Assembly (NCBI RefSeq): GCF_000166195.2
Contig: NZ_CM001403.1
Coordinates: 1,736,001-1,800,000 of the forward strand
Direction of reading: 5' to 3'
DNA: 64,000 nt
Origin: Mucilaginibacter paludis DSM 18603
GTDB lineage: Bacteria > Bacteroidota > Bacteroidia > Sphingobacteriales > Sphingobacteriaceae
In this document: piece after piece, positions 34,882 to 45,824 of the stretch
Layout of the letters: every line of letters starts with the position of its first letter
Position numbering within the stretch: the first letter of the stretch is position 1
The notes under the pieces: generated by a model
Seen by the model: the letters and a program-made list of their open reading frames with translations, nothing else
Told to the model about the DNA's origin: nothing
The model's database searches: none
Made by a program: the position numbers and the translations under genes

Positions 34882-36363
34882 TTATTTCCGCTTCATCCGG
34901 CTATTAAATATCATTCCATTAAAAGCATGGTCGTTAAGTTTACCATCCAGGTTGTTTTGCTGCTGAACGGACAGCGTAGTATTCCCCATACTTTCAACCT
35001 TCGGCGAAGCAATGGCGTAGGTACCCACATCAATATACGACAGCGCGTGCGACAGCAGGCCTTCGGTTGGGTCGCCAAAATCTTTCGTCACATCGTCGGC
35101 AGAGAGGTAGCCCGGATAATCAGCGGAAGCGGGTGTCATACCGGCATAATATCCACCCTGGTTTGCAGCGTTTTTGGTTTCAAATTCGGTTATGTATAAC
35201 TGATAACGGTTTATCGGGATATTAAAAAATCCAACTGGTTTTCCGTAGGATTTAGTACCAATCAACTTCACATCCATATGGGGCCGCAAATTATTGATGG
35301 TTAGCTCACTGGCAGAAGCGGTACGCCCGGTTACAATAAAAATAACCCGGTTACTACTCAGGTTAAGCGATTTTTTTTTCGAAAAAAGCACCGTGTTGTT
35401 AGCCTGACTAAATTCGCCGGGTTTAATATTAAACTGTGTATTTAATAAAGGGTGCTGATCGTTTTGTAATTTGTTATTATAAAACGCGGTGTACATTTTT
35501 GCACCCGACTTTGCCGCCGGAACAATTAAATTATCCAGATACTCAGCCGTAGATACATAACCGCCCCCGTTATAACGCAAATCAACCACCAGATCGGTTA
35601 TGCCCTGGTTAATAAAATAATCAAAAGCGGCGTCAAGTTTAGGTTTAGCATTGATGCTATCTGTAAAAACCGAGAAAACAAGGTAGCCTACTTTTTTACC
35701 GCTGGATGTGTTATACACCGTATCTTTCATAACCGGGTTGGCCGTATAATTGGCGGCCGCAATATTCACCGCATAAGTTGTTCCATTGGCACGCCTCAAT
35801 GTCATGCCGATGCTTTTGGCAGAAAGCGCAGCAGTAATAGCATTGAGATCGGTAGTATTATTTACATCCAAACCGGGAACATTCGCTATGCTCAAAATCA
35901 GATCGCCCCGGTGTAAACCGGCAGCTGCCGCTGGTGAGCCAGGGTTTACATATCTTACACGCAAATCCGTACTCGATATCGGTGTATAAACCGGGTAAAA
36001 ACCAAAGTCGCCATTGTTTCCGCTTAAAACCTGCGAAGTTTCGCCCTGGTCTATAAATGAATACTTAGCGTGGCCACGGTTGCTGCTGTTATATTCGTAA
36101 GGATAATTGGTAACCGGGTTGATCTTAAATTGCGATATCGCGTCAACCTCGCCCTGCAATGCAGCCAAATCGTTTGATCCCATATATGATCGCGGATTAA
36201 AGGAGTTATAATCAGGCAAAGCATCATACCATAAATAGTCTTCCTTTGCATACAGGTAAACCGAATCTTTCACCATGTCGATACTCGCCGTCTGGTTATT
36301 TTTTTTACATGCCGAGGTTAGCGCTGCAAGTGTAGCCAAAATCAGGTAAAGGTATTTTTTCAT
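34882..36363 (-). CDS. S41-family (C-terminal processing) peptidase lipoprotein
   Basis: A 493-residue exported serine protease with lipobox LTSAC followed by KKNN. After a ~100-residue N-terminal domain comes a PDZ domain (DLRVRYVNPGSPAAAAGLHR, GDLILSIANV; about 130-200). The tail-specific protease core then has KKVGYLVFSVF, DLVVDLRYNGGGYVSTAEYL and the nucleophile Ser in VTGRTASASELTINNL, with the general-base Lys probably in KSYGKPVG. It likely trims or degrades envelope proteins. It is monocistronic, with the ISAs1 element about 200 bp downstream. Confidence 0.92.
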   Translation of the reverse strand: MKKYLYLILATLAALTSACKKNNQTASIDMVKDSVYLYAKEDYLWYDALPDYNSFNPRSYMGSNDLAALQGEVDAISQFKINPVTNYPYEYNSSNRGHAKYSFIDQGETSQVLSGNNGDFGFYPVYTPISSTDLRVRYVNPGSPAAAAGLHRGDLILSIANVPGLDVNNTTDLNAITAALSAKSIGMTLRRANGTTYAVNIAAANYTANPVMKDTVYNTSSGKKVGYLVFSVFTDSINAKPKLDAAFDYFINQGITDLVVDLRYNGGGYVSTAEYLDNLIVPAAKSGAKMYTAFYNNKLQNDQHPLLNTQFNIKPGEFSQANNTVLFSKKKSLNLSSNRVIFIVTGRTASASELTINNLRPHMDVKLIGTKSYGKPVGFFNIPINRYQLYITEFETKNAANQGGYYAGMTPASADYPGYLSADDVTKDFGDPTEGLLSHALSYIDVGTYAIASPKVESMGNTTLSVQQQNNLDGKLNDHAFNGMIFNSRMKRK

Positions 36364-36438
36364 AAGCGCTTACTTGTATAACCAATTGATCAATAAGTAT
36401 TTTAACGCAAAGCTACTATATTAGTTCTATGGTATAAA

Positions 36439-37047
36439 CTATTTATGCACTATCTCTATAAAGTCCACTCCACTTGCTTCGGCACATAATTGATCAGCCT
36501 CGCTATTCCCCATCATCACTATATCGCGACGCTCCAGGTTATGTTTTTTCAGGATATAATGAAGCGCGTCCGGCTCAGGTTTTGGTTTAATTTCGTCGGC
36601 AAAATAGCAGGTGAGGTATTGCTCAAGGCCGTGCCATTCCATTTGCCTTATTTTGTTGAGTTGCTGTTGCGGGTCACCATTGGTCAAAATAAACAGTTGC
36701 TTGCGGTCAACCACAGCTTCCTGCAATAAAGTTAAGGCTTGTTGATATAGCAACAGCTTTAAGGGCAGGCGCGCGGTTTGGTGCAGCAAGTTAAAGTTAT
36801 ACCGGTACTGCTCATTGATATTAAAACGCTCTTGCACCCGGTTAAATACGTGGGTGGCACCTTCTTCTTCCAGCGTTTTAGTCATCAGTTTGGTTAAAAC
36901 CCGGGCATCAAACAACTCTTTATATTCTAAAAAACTGGCAAAAAGATAATATACCTGCAACAAGTAATCCTTTTCCGGATACAATACGTTATCCAGTTCG
37001 AGTACCAATGCTTTTTTGCGTGGTTCTAAATCAGCGTAAGTCAACAT
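36439..37047 (-). CDS. HAD-superfamily protein with altered catalytic motifs
   Basis: A 202-residue HAD fold with a helical cap (about 25-105). Motif I reads LVLELDNVLYP: the nucleophilic Asp of DxDxT is Glu17 and the Thr is Val21, while Asp19 is kept. Motif II is FILTNGD, motif III EIKPKPEPDAL, and motif IV MMGNSEADQL, with Asn for the first Asp. Loss of the nucleophile argues against normal phosphatase activity, so it may bind a ligand or partner. It starts on the stop of the upstream gene (TAATG), third in an operon with the preATP-grasp-like and LolD-type genes. Confidence 0.8.
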   Translation of the reverse strand: MLTYADLEPRKKALVLELDNVLYPEKDYLLQVYYLFASFLEYKELFDARVLTKLMTKTLEEEGATHVFNRVQERFNINEQYRYNFNLLHQTARLPLKLLLYQQALTLLQEAVVDRKQLFILTNGDPQQQLNKIRQMEWHGLEQYLTCYFADEIKPKPEPDALHYILKKHNLERRDIVMMGNSEADQLCAEASGVDFIEIVHK

Positions 37048-37529
37048 TAATCGGCAGTAAATAGGGTATACTCCTGGTTGTTTGTTTTAAAAACCCCGAT
37101 ATCGCCCCAACCAGGCAGAGCACTATCATCAGCATAATCTTCAATATGGCCCGCAAGTAGGCGTCCGTTTTCAATAACCACTATCCTTCCGTCAATGCCA
37201 CGAGCTACATCAGCGGTAATAATTTCCCTTGCGGGGATATACAAGGTAATATCAAACTCGGCAAACAATTGCCTTGCTTCGGCCAGGGGCAAAAGCTCGG
37301 CTCGCCTTAAAGCAAAAAGTTGATGTATCCCTTTATCAAGGCAAAGAGCCAGCATTTCGTGTATAAAGGCGTTTCCTTCGGGCTTAGGTGTCCGTATCAT
37401 TTTTCCGCTCTTTACCAGCAGATCCGGAATTTCAAGGTAATCGCCCAATAAAATATCGGCTTCTGGTGCTAAAATACTTTTCAACTGGTAAGCCTGTGCC
37501 GAATTGGCGGCGGTAATCAATATGCTCAC
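37047..37529 (-). CDS. Stand-alone preATP-grasp-like domain protein
   Basis: A 160-residue protein. The N-terminus SILITAANSAQAYQLKSIL, followed by DILLGDYLEIPDLLVKSGK and LALCLDKGIHQLFALRRAEL, resembles the Rossmann-like preATP-grasp domain of CarB/PylC-type ligases. The ATP-grasp domain itself is missing: about 60 residues of unrelated sequence (VIENGRLLAGHIEDYADDSA) follow. No catalytic motif is seen. It lies 9 bp after the LolD-type ATPase and overlaps the HAD gene start. The fold assignment is inference. Confidence 0.6.
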   Translation of the reverse strand: MSILITAANSAQAYQLKSILAPEADILLGDYLEIPDLLVKSGKMIRTPKPEGNAFIHEMLALCLDKGIHQLFALRRAELLPLAEARQLFAEFDITLYIPAREIITADVARGIDGRIVVIENGRLLAGHIEDYADDSALPGWGDIGVFKTNNQEYTLFTAD

Positions 37530-37538
37530 GTTTGTTAC

Positions 37539-38198
37539 TTATAAATGGTCAACAATTAAACCGTCTTTCATCAGTATTTTACGGTCAGACAGGTCGGCCA
37601 GCTCTTCATTGTGTGTTACAATAATAAATGTTTGTTTAAACTCCCGGCGCAAATCAATAAACAAGCGGTGCAGCTCGCGCGCGTTAGCCGAATCCAGGTT
37701 GCCGGAAGGTTCGTCGGCTAAAATTAAAGCTGGATTATTAATCAGTGCCCTGGCAACAGCCACGCGTTGCTGCTCTCCGCCCGATAGCTGGTTAGGTTTG
37801 TGATGTATCCTATCGGCCAGGCCTAACATATCCAATAGTTCAGTAGCGCGTTTTTCGGCCGCGGCTTTTGGCGTTCCGCCAATAAAGGCCGGAATGCAAA
37901 CATTTTCGATGGCCGAAAACTCTACCAGTAAATGATGAAACTGGAAAATAAAACCGATCTCCTTGTTACGGAAAGCACTGAGCTGACTGCGGCCCAGACG
38001 GTTAACATCCTGCCCTTTAATTAAAACAGAGCCGTCATCGGGTTTATCCAGCGTCCCTATAATGTTAAGCAACGAGCTTTTTCCGGCTCCCGAAGCACCA
38101 ACTATAGTTACAATTTCGCCATGCTCAACGGCAATATCAACGCCTTTTAGTATTTGTAATTTACCGTACGATTTTTTTATGGATTGAGCTTTGAGCAT
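37539..38198 (-). CDS. LolD/MacB-type ABC ATPase
   Basis: A 219-residue ATPase of the type that powers lipoprotein release or MacB-like extrusion. Walker [14 protein letters not shown] (33-45), Q-loop FIFQFHHLL, signature [17 protein letters not shown], Walker [13 protein letters not shown] and switch His in [10 protein letters not shown]. The [10 protein letters not shown] block is characteristic of the LolD group. No LolC/E-type permease gene is adjacent; in Bacteroidota these are often encoded elsewhere. It is the first gene of a three-gene minus-strand operon. Confidence 0.9.
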   Translation of the reverse strand: MLKAQSIKKSYGKLQILKGVDIAVEHGEIVTIVGASGAGKSSLLNIIGTLDKPDDGSVLIKGQDVNRLGRSQLSAFRNKEIGFIFQFHHLLVEFSAIENVCIPAFIGGTPKAAAEKRATELLDMLGLADRIHHKPNQLSGGEQQRVAVARALINNPALILADEPSGNLDSANARELHRLFIDLRREFKQTFIIVTHNEELADLSDRKILMKDGLIVDHL

Positions 38199-38348
38199 TG
38201 TACAAAAATATTGTTTTTTTGGTTACGCCGATTAGATTATTGAGGATTATACAAGCCTAACATTGCTGCCGTATGCCGTTATAATTAACATGCTCGCGTA
38301 AATTGATCAATCTCACTTATTTATTTAAAAAAAACCATTATGGCTTTA

Positions 38349-38375
38349 TTGTAACAACTGAAATTAATAGCTTTA
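38349..38375 (+). promoter_or_regulatory. Candidate sucC promoter
   Basis: TTG at 38349-38351 and TAGCTTTA at 38368-38375 (one mismatch to TAnnTTTG) are separated by 16 bp, slightly short for the Bacteroidota consensus. It lies 19 bp upstream of the start codon. Weak evidence. Confidence 0.3.
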
Positions 38376-38394
38376 CCGCAAAATATTTCAAAAA

Positions 38395-39588
38395 ATGAAT
38401 ATTCACGAATACCAGGGTAAAGCTATACTAAAAAGTTTTGGTGTAAGAATTCAGGAAGGCATTGTTGCCGATAATGTTGAACAAGCTGTTGAGGCTGCTA
38501 AAAAATTAAAGGAAGACTTTGGGTCTGACTGGGTAGTTGTTAAAGCTCAAATACATGCCGGTGGCCGTGGTAAAGGTGGTGGCGTTAAGTTAGCCCGTAA
38601 TATTGACGAGGTTAAAGAAAAAGCAGGCGCTATACTCGGCATGCAATTGGTAACCCCGCAAACCGGGCCTGAAGGTAAATTGGTTAGCAAAGTTTTAGTT
38701 GCACAGGATGTTTACTATCCGGGCGCTACCGAAACCAAAGAGTTTTACATGAGCGTATTGCTTGACCGTGCCGCTGGCCGTAACATCATCATGTATTCAA
38801 CCGAAGGCGGTATGGATATTGAGGAAGTTGCTGAGCATACTCCACATTTGATATTTAAAGAAGAAATTGACCCTAAAGTTGGCTTACAAGCTTTCCAGGC
38901 TCGTAAAATTGCTTTTAACTTAGGTTTATCGGGCGATGCTTTTAAGGATATGGTAAAATTTGTAGCCGCTTTATATAAAGCTTACGACGCTACCGATTCG
39001 GCTATGTTTGAGATCAACCCTGTTTTAAAAACATCTGATAATAAAATATTAGCGGTTGATGCTAAAGTAAATTTAGACGATAACGCTTTATACCGTCATC
39101 CGGACTTTGCCGCTTTACGCGATACAGCCGAAGAAGACCCGATGGAAGTTGAAGCAAGCCGCTCAAACCTGAACTATGTTAAATTAGATGGTAACGTAGG
39201 TTGTATGGTGAATGGTGCCGGTTTAGCTATGGCTACCATGGATATTATTAAAATTGCCGGTGGCGAGCCTGCTAACTTTTTAGACGTTGGCGGTACCGCT
39301 AATGCCCAAACAGTTAAAGCAGCTTTTAACATCATTTTGAAAGACCCTAACGTTAAGGCTATCCTGATCAATATCTTTGGTGGTATTGTTCGTTGTGATC
39401 GCGTAGCACAGGGTGTTATTGACGCCTATAACGAAATTGGCAACATCCCTGTTCCAATCATTGTTCGTTTACAAGGTACCAATGCTGAGGAAGCTAAAAA
39501 GCTAATCGACGAATCTGGCCTGCAAGTAAAATCAGCCATCTTGCTGAAAGAAGCTGCCGACAGAATTAAAGAAGTATTTGCCGCATAA
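38395..39588 (+). CDS. sucC: Succinyl-CoA synthetase beta subunit (ADP/GDP-forming)
   Basis: TCA-cycle enzyme subunit making succinate from succinyl-CoA with NTP synthesis. The 397 residues are the normal length. It has an N-terminal ATP-grasp domain (MNIHEYQGKAILKSFGV, VVKAQIHAGGRGKGGGVKL) and a C-terminal CoA-ligase domain with GCMVNGAGLAMATMDIIK, NFLDVGGTA and ILINIFGGIVRCD. The alpha-subunit gene sucD is not adjacent, which is common in Bacteroidota. It is monocistronic with a strong terminator. Confidence 0.97.
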   Translation: MNIHEYQGKAILKSFGVRIQEGIVADNVEQAVEAAKKLKEDFGSDWVVVKAQIHAGGRGKGGGVKLARNIDEVKEKAGAILGMQLVTPQTGPEGKLVSKVLVAQDVYYPGATETKEFYMSVLLDRAAGRNIIMYSTEGGMDIEEVAEHTPHLIFKEEIDPKVGLQAFQARKIAFNLGLSGDAFKDMVKFVAALYKAYDATDSAMFEINPVLKTSDNKILAVDAKVNLDDNALYRHPDFAALRDTAEEDPMEVEASRSNLNYVKLDGNVGCMVNGAGLAMATMDIIKIAGGEPANFLDVGGTANAQTVKAAFNIILKDPNVKAILINIFGGIVRCDRVAQGVIDAYNEIGNIPVPIIVRLQGTNAEEAKKLIDESGLQVKSAILLKEAADRIKEVFAA

Positions 39589-39622
39589 TTTATCGCCGGT
39601 GAAGGCACCGACGACGAAGAGT

Positions 39623-39659
39623 AAAAAAAAGGAGAGCCGTTTGGCTCTCCTTTTTTTTT
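39623..39659. terminator. Strong terminator after sucC
   Basis: A8GGAGAGCC (39623-39638) pairs perfectly with GGCTCTCCT8 (39643-39658) around a 4-nt loop. The A run on one side and the T run on the other would let it work in both directions, also serving the convergent DUF3185 gene. Confidence 0.93.
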
Positions 39660-39714
39660 ACTGGTATTTGTACTCAAGAGCCCACGAGGCCGTGTTATCT
39701 TCATTATTAGCAAT

Positions 39715-39927
39715 TTATCCTGCCTTCTTGGCATTAAGTAGCAACACAACTCCTGCTACAACCAAAATACCTCCGGCATAGGGCGGCCAGTTAACAGTCT
39801 TTTGGCGGTCGGCCGAAACCTGTATAGGCCCGGCATCAATTACCTTTTCTTTTTTGGTATAGGTAAATCCTGTCCAGATCAGCATTACTGCTCCTAAAGC
39901 TATCAATCCAATGGCAAGTGTTTTCAT
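39715..39927 (-). CDS. Small DUF3185-like membrane protein
   Basis: A 70-residue protein with two TM segments (about 4-22 and 50-66) separated by a charged loop beginning TKKEKVIDAGPIQVSAD. The layout, with the KEKVIDAGP-like loop and WPPYAGGILVVAG, matches small DUF3185-type membrane proteins. The function is unknown; it converges on the sucC terminator. Confidence 0.8.
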   Translation of the reverse strand: MKTLAIGLIALGAVMLIWTGFTYTKKEKVIDAGPIQVSADRQKTVNWPPYAGGILVVAGVVLLLNAKKAG

Positions 39928-40073
39928 CGTTTATGGTTATATACACTATAAGCAATTATCCTAATATTTGTTTGCCTCCCCTTGTATAAGCAGCAATCAT
40001 ACTATTTGTTGTGTTAATGCAGAAAGGCTCAATACCAATAGAACAGGGCTTCGGCCCCTGGTTATAAAACTAA

Positions 40074-40868
40074 TCACTTAGCTATTCCGTCCATCGAAAC
40101 CAACTGTTTCGAAGTGATGATCTTTAACGCGGCATCCATTGAAAAACCAGCCTTAATCAACGCATCATAATAATTTTTAGTAATCCTGGCCAATTGATCT
40201 GTTATAGCCGGATCGCTGTAAATCTTCAATTGAGCATTAAGCAAGCTGGTATACATACCGCTCATGATGGGGCCCAGATTAGTCATATCGCCCTTAAAAA
40301 TCCCCGATGAAAAATTAGTACCAACAGAATATGCTGTATCAACTGTCACAGCATCATCCACCCGCGGCGGCGGCATCAACGTTACATCCCTTACCACAAC
40401 ACGCTCCTCAATTGCTGTTTCTGGTTTGGATTTGTATAAGTTCACCTTATAATAGTTAAAATAGGTTATACCGTCGCTTAATTCGGCCAACGACCGAGCC
40501 CTTTCAATCACATTGATCTCCTTAGTACCGGGTTTCAGCTTCTCAAAATAAACCTTAAAATCTACTTCCTGGTTATCTGCTGTAGCGGTAAACTTTGCAG
40601 GGCGCAATGGCATACCTTCCGAGCGTACGTAGTTATACCGTTCCTCGCCATTGGCATCCTGCAAATACATACTTTTATTTAGCTGCACCCAGCTACCTTT
40701 TTTATAGCATATATGTTTAAACGATACCACCGTGTTTTGGCCAGTAACCTCTACCTTAGTTATGGTAGTTGTATGATCATCTGAGCTGGCTACCATTGGC
40801 GAGGTGATAGATTGGCAAAACGCAGCCGCAGGCAGCATAAGGCATAATAATAGTAATTTGGTTTTCAT
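40074..40868 (-). CDS. Secreted protein of unknown function
   Basis: A 264-residue protein with a signal peptide (KLLLLCLMLPAAAFCQ). The first half is beta-rich (TITKVEVTGQNTVVSFKHIC, YKKGSWVQLNKSMYLQDANG), resembling accessory domains that describe themselves by ligand-independent strands; the last ~90 residues are helical. No family is recognised. It lies 115 bp after the repeat-containing secreted protein on the same strand, but not close enough to prove an operon. Confidence 0.65.
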   Translation of the reverse strand: MKTKLLLLCLMLPAAAFCQSITSPMVASSDDHTTTITKVEVTGQNTVVSFKHICYKKGSWVQLNKSMYLQDANGEERYNYVRSEGMPLRPAKFTATADNQEVDFKVYFEKLKPGTKEINVIERARSLAELSDGITYFNYYKVNLYKSKPETAIEERVVVRDVTLMPPPRVDDAVTVDTAYSVGTNFSSGIFKGDMTNLGPIMSGMYTSLLNAQLKIYSDPAITDQLARITKNYYDALIKAGFSMDAALKIITSKQLVSMDGIAK

Positions 40869-40983
40869 GGTTGACTTTTTTTATTAAAGGTATTGATATT
40901 TTAATATTCGCAATAAAATATCAATACAAAAACATCATTCACCATCTACCAAATACAGGTATTTCCGTATTCATCTGCTGCCC

Positions 40984-41637
40984 TTACGACGCCCTCCTTA
41001 TACGTACATGAGGGGTGATGCCGGTAACACTTTTTATTCTACCCAAATCTTCGCCGAAATCAAAACGGGTGTAATAAGTAATAATGGTGTTGCCAATGCT
41101 TTTAAGTTTGCCGATATTATCAAAGCCATCAAACTGGGTGTAGTAGCTAACGTTTGCATCGCCTATCGCTTTTAGCTGCCCCAGCAGGGTTTGCTGGCCG
41201 TCAAACCTGTCATAATAGCGCAAAAAAAATTTCCCTATTGATTTGGCCCTGCCAATATTATCAAAGCCATCTAACCGGTCGTAATAGTTAATAGCCACAT
41301 CCCCTATCGATTTCAGTTTTCCGCGTTTATCTTCGCCAGCAAAAACATCGTAATAGTCAAAATTTGTATTGCCTATCCTTTTAAGTTTACCTTGTTTGTA
41401 TTCCCCATCGGCACGCGTAAAATATTCGTATCCGCCTTCTTGCGGCAGATTAAGGCTTATATCTCCATCAGGATCCAGGCAAATACCAACATCGCCGCAG
41501 GCAAACTCAACAGAACTGATTTTTGCTTTATGATCGGAAACTCTCAGGTCGATATTGTAATGCAACTGGGCAAAAGATGTAAAACCCAACACCAGCATTA
41601 GTATGGTTAACAGGTTACATTTAATTAGCGCTTTCAT
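40984..41637 (-). CDS. Secreted protein built of six ~23-residue YY..G.LKSIG repeats
   Basis: A 217-residue protein with a signal peptide (LLTILMLVLGFTSFAQ). From about residue 70 to 205 it consists of six tandem units, each with an aromatic pair, DRFDGF-type turn, glycine and K-SIG: for example YYDRLDGFDNIGRAKSIG, YYTQFDGFDNIGKLKSIG and YYTRFDFGEDLGRIKSV. The pattern suggests a beta-solenoid or YD/WG-like stacked fold; it is not assigned to a known family. The N-terminal ~50 residues carry two Cys (FACGDVGICLD) that could form a disulfide. Confidence 0.75.
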   Translation of the reverse strand: MKALIKCNLLTILMLVLGFTSFAQLHYNIDLRVSDHKAKISSVEFACGDVGICLDPDGDISLNLPQEGGYEYFTRADGEYKQGKLKRIGNTNFDYYDVFAGEDKRGKLKSIGDVAINYYDRLDGFDNIGRAKSIGKFFLRYYDRFDGQQTLLGQLKAIGDANVSYYTQFDGFDNIGKLKSIGNTIITYYTRFDFGEDLGRIKSVTGITPHVRIRRAS

Positions 41638-41865
41638 AAGTAGATAAGATTTAATTTTAGGTTATTGTATTGTTATGACTTTGAATTTCACGGATAGTTT
41701 ATTGTTTTTTTAATTATTGGTTATTGGGTTACTAATTGGTAGGCCATTGTACTATTGATTGATTGCGATTGCCGGTACCAAATTAATATTTTATCTTTTT
41801 ATGTTCCGAACATTCATCCTGATGAGCATCAAAACAAGGATTAAATTGTTGAATTTTATAAATAA

Positions 41866-44328
<2,463 letters not shown>

Positions 44329-45204
44329 ATGAACAAATTTCACGGAACCGGAGTTGCAATGGCAACTCCCTTTCATCCAGACGGAGCAGTAGACTTTGGT
44401 GGCCTCGAGGCAGTAATTAACCATATTATTGGAGGCGGAGTAGAATATTTAGTTTCATTGGGCACAACCGGTGAAAGCTCAACATTAAACAAGGATGAGA
44501 AGAAGCAGATCTGGAAGCGTACCGTTGAAATTACCAATGGCCGTGTGCCCTTAGTTGCCGGCATAGGCGGCAATAATACTTACGAAGTTTTAAAAAGCAT
44601 TGAAGAATTTGATGCCGAGGGTTACGACGCTATACTTTCGGTGAGTCCTTATTACAATAAGCCCACCCAGGAAGGAATTTATCAGCATTATAAGGCTATT
44701 GCAGAAAATTCGCCGTTGCCTGTTTTTCTTTATAACGTACCGGGCCGTACAGGCAGCACCATTAGTGCCGACACGACGCTGCGCCTTGCTCATGATTTTA
44801 AAAACATTATAGCTACAAAAGAAGCCACGGGGAACTTTGATCATTTTAATCATATCCTAAAAAACAAGCCCGAAGAATTTCTTTTCATCTCGGGCGACGA
44901 CCCGGTTACCTTGCCGCTGATTGCGATGGGTGCTGTAGGCGTTATTTCGGTTATCGGCAACGCACTACCCCGCGTGTTCTCAGCCATGATCAGGCTGTGC
45001 CTACAAGGCGATTTTGCCAAGGCCCGCCCATTGCACTATAGCCTGATTGAGTTTACTGCCCTGATGTTTGCCGAAGGCAACCCTGCCGGTGTAAAATATG
45101 CTTTAAAAGAATTAGGCATTTGCGGCGATACCCTCAGACTACCCTTAGTTGGTATAGGTGAGCAAACTGCAAAAAAAATAAGCGAACAACTGCAAGTATT
45201 GTAA
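44329..45204 (+). CDS. dapA: 4-hydroxy-tetrahydrodipicolinate synthase
   Basis: Condenses pyruvate with aspartate semialdehyde in the lysine/diaminopimelate pathway, supplying the diaminopimelate used by MurE. 291 residues, normal length. Schiff-base Lys164 lies in IIATKEATGNF, Tyr135 in VFLYNVPGRTG, and the substrate loop is SLGTTGESSTLNKDE. GTGVAMATPFHPDGAVD is the standard N-terminus. It stands alone, followed by a hairpin. Confidence 0.97.
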   Translation: MNKFHGTGVAMATPFHPDGAVDFGGLEAVINHIIGGGVEYLVSLGTTGESSTLNKDEKKQIWKRTVEITNGRVPLVAGIGGNNTYEVLKSIEEFDAEGYDAILSVSPYYNKPTQEGIYQHYKAIAENSPLPVFLYNVPGRTGSTISADTTLRLAHDFKNIIATKEATGNFDHFNHILKNKPEEFLFISGDDPVTLPLIAMGAVGVISVIGNALPRVFSAMIRLCLQGDFAKARPLHYSLIEFTALMFAEGNPAGVKYALKELGICGDTLRLPLVGIGEQTAKKISEQLQVL

Positions 45205-45213
45205 AATAAAAAA

Positions 45214-45240
45214 CCCGGCTAATAAGCCGGGCCTTTTATA
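45214..45240 (+). terminator. Terminator after dapA
   Basis: CCCGGCT (45214-45220) and AGCCGGG (45225-45231) with a 4-nt loop, then CCTTTTAT. It lies between convergent dapA and the histone-like gene. Confidence 0.8.
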
Positions 45241-45255
45241 AATAATTCAAAAATA

Positions 45256-45441
45256 TTATTTAGCAGCTTCTTTGTTTTTAGACTCTTGTACCTCTAAGCG
45301 AATCGCCTGAGCAAGGTTTTTTAAATCCTGCATACCTTTACGAACACGTGTTCCGGCTGCACTGTTACCTTTGTTGTAGAATTTGTCTGCATCAGCCTCC
45401 AAAGCCGCAACTAATTCTTTTACTTCTGTGAATTTTTTCAT
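45256..45441 (-). CDS. Histone H1-like (Hc1-family) protein
   Basis: A 61-residue basic, helical protein: KKFTEVKELVAALEADADKF, then GNSAAGTRVRKGMQDLKNLA, with a lysine-containing tail. It matches the small Hc1-related histone-like proteins of Bacteroidota thought to bind and compact DNA; RVRKGMQDLK is the conserved core. Translation start is supported by a strong Shine-Dalgarno AAAAGGAG (45451-45458, minus strand), unusual for this phylum and suggesting high expression. Confidence 0.88.
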   Translation of the reverse strand: MKKFTEVKELVAALEADADKFYNKGNSAAGTRVRKGMQDLKNLAQAIRLEVQESKNKEAAK

Positions 45442-45766
45442 TGTCAGATACTCCTTTTAATAATGAGGTTAAAATTGTTTTAAACTACGCTAATGTAAAA
45501 TGTTTTTTTATCAAAAAAAAACATTTAAAGCACTAAATAATAGCTACAAAGGCGTTTTTTTCCACATTCAAGGCCACCTTTCATTCCGTTTTCAATCGGA
45601 CTAAATTTTAAATTAACACCGTTTTAACAAAATTATAATTATGGCTACACAAATCAATTAAATACTCAACATAACAGCAAAATGTATTTAAATATTATAA
45701 ATAATCCGAATACTTCATTATGTAGTTCGGTTGATAAAATACCGCCTTTTTTAACTATTTATCAAT
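45442..45766. other. AT-rich gap upstream of the histone-like gene
   Basis: No gene, repeat or RNA is recognised. It must contain the histone-gene promoter. Confidence 0.4.
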
Positions 45767-45796
45767 AAAAAAGTCGCTAAATATAAATTTAGCGAC
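45767..45796 (-). terminator. Terminator after the alpha-oxoamine synthase gene
   Basis: GTCGCTAAAT (45773-45782) and ATTTAGCGAC (45787-45796) form a perfect 10-bp stem; on the minus strand it is followed by TTTTTT. Confidence 0.9.
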
Positions 45797-45824
45797 CCTT
45801 AATATCGTTCTAAGAAACGAAAAA

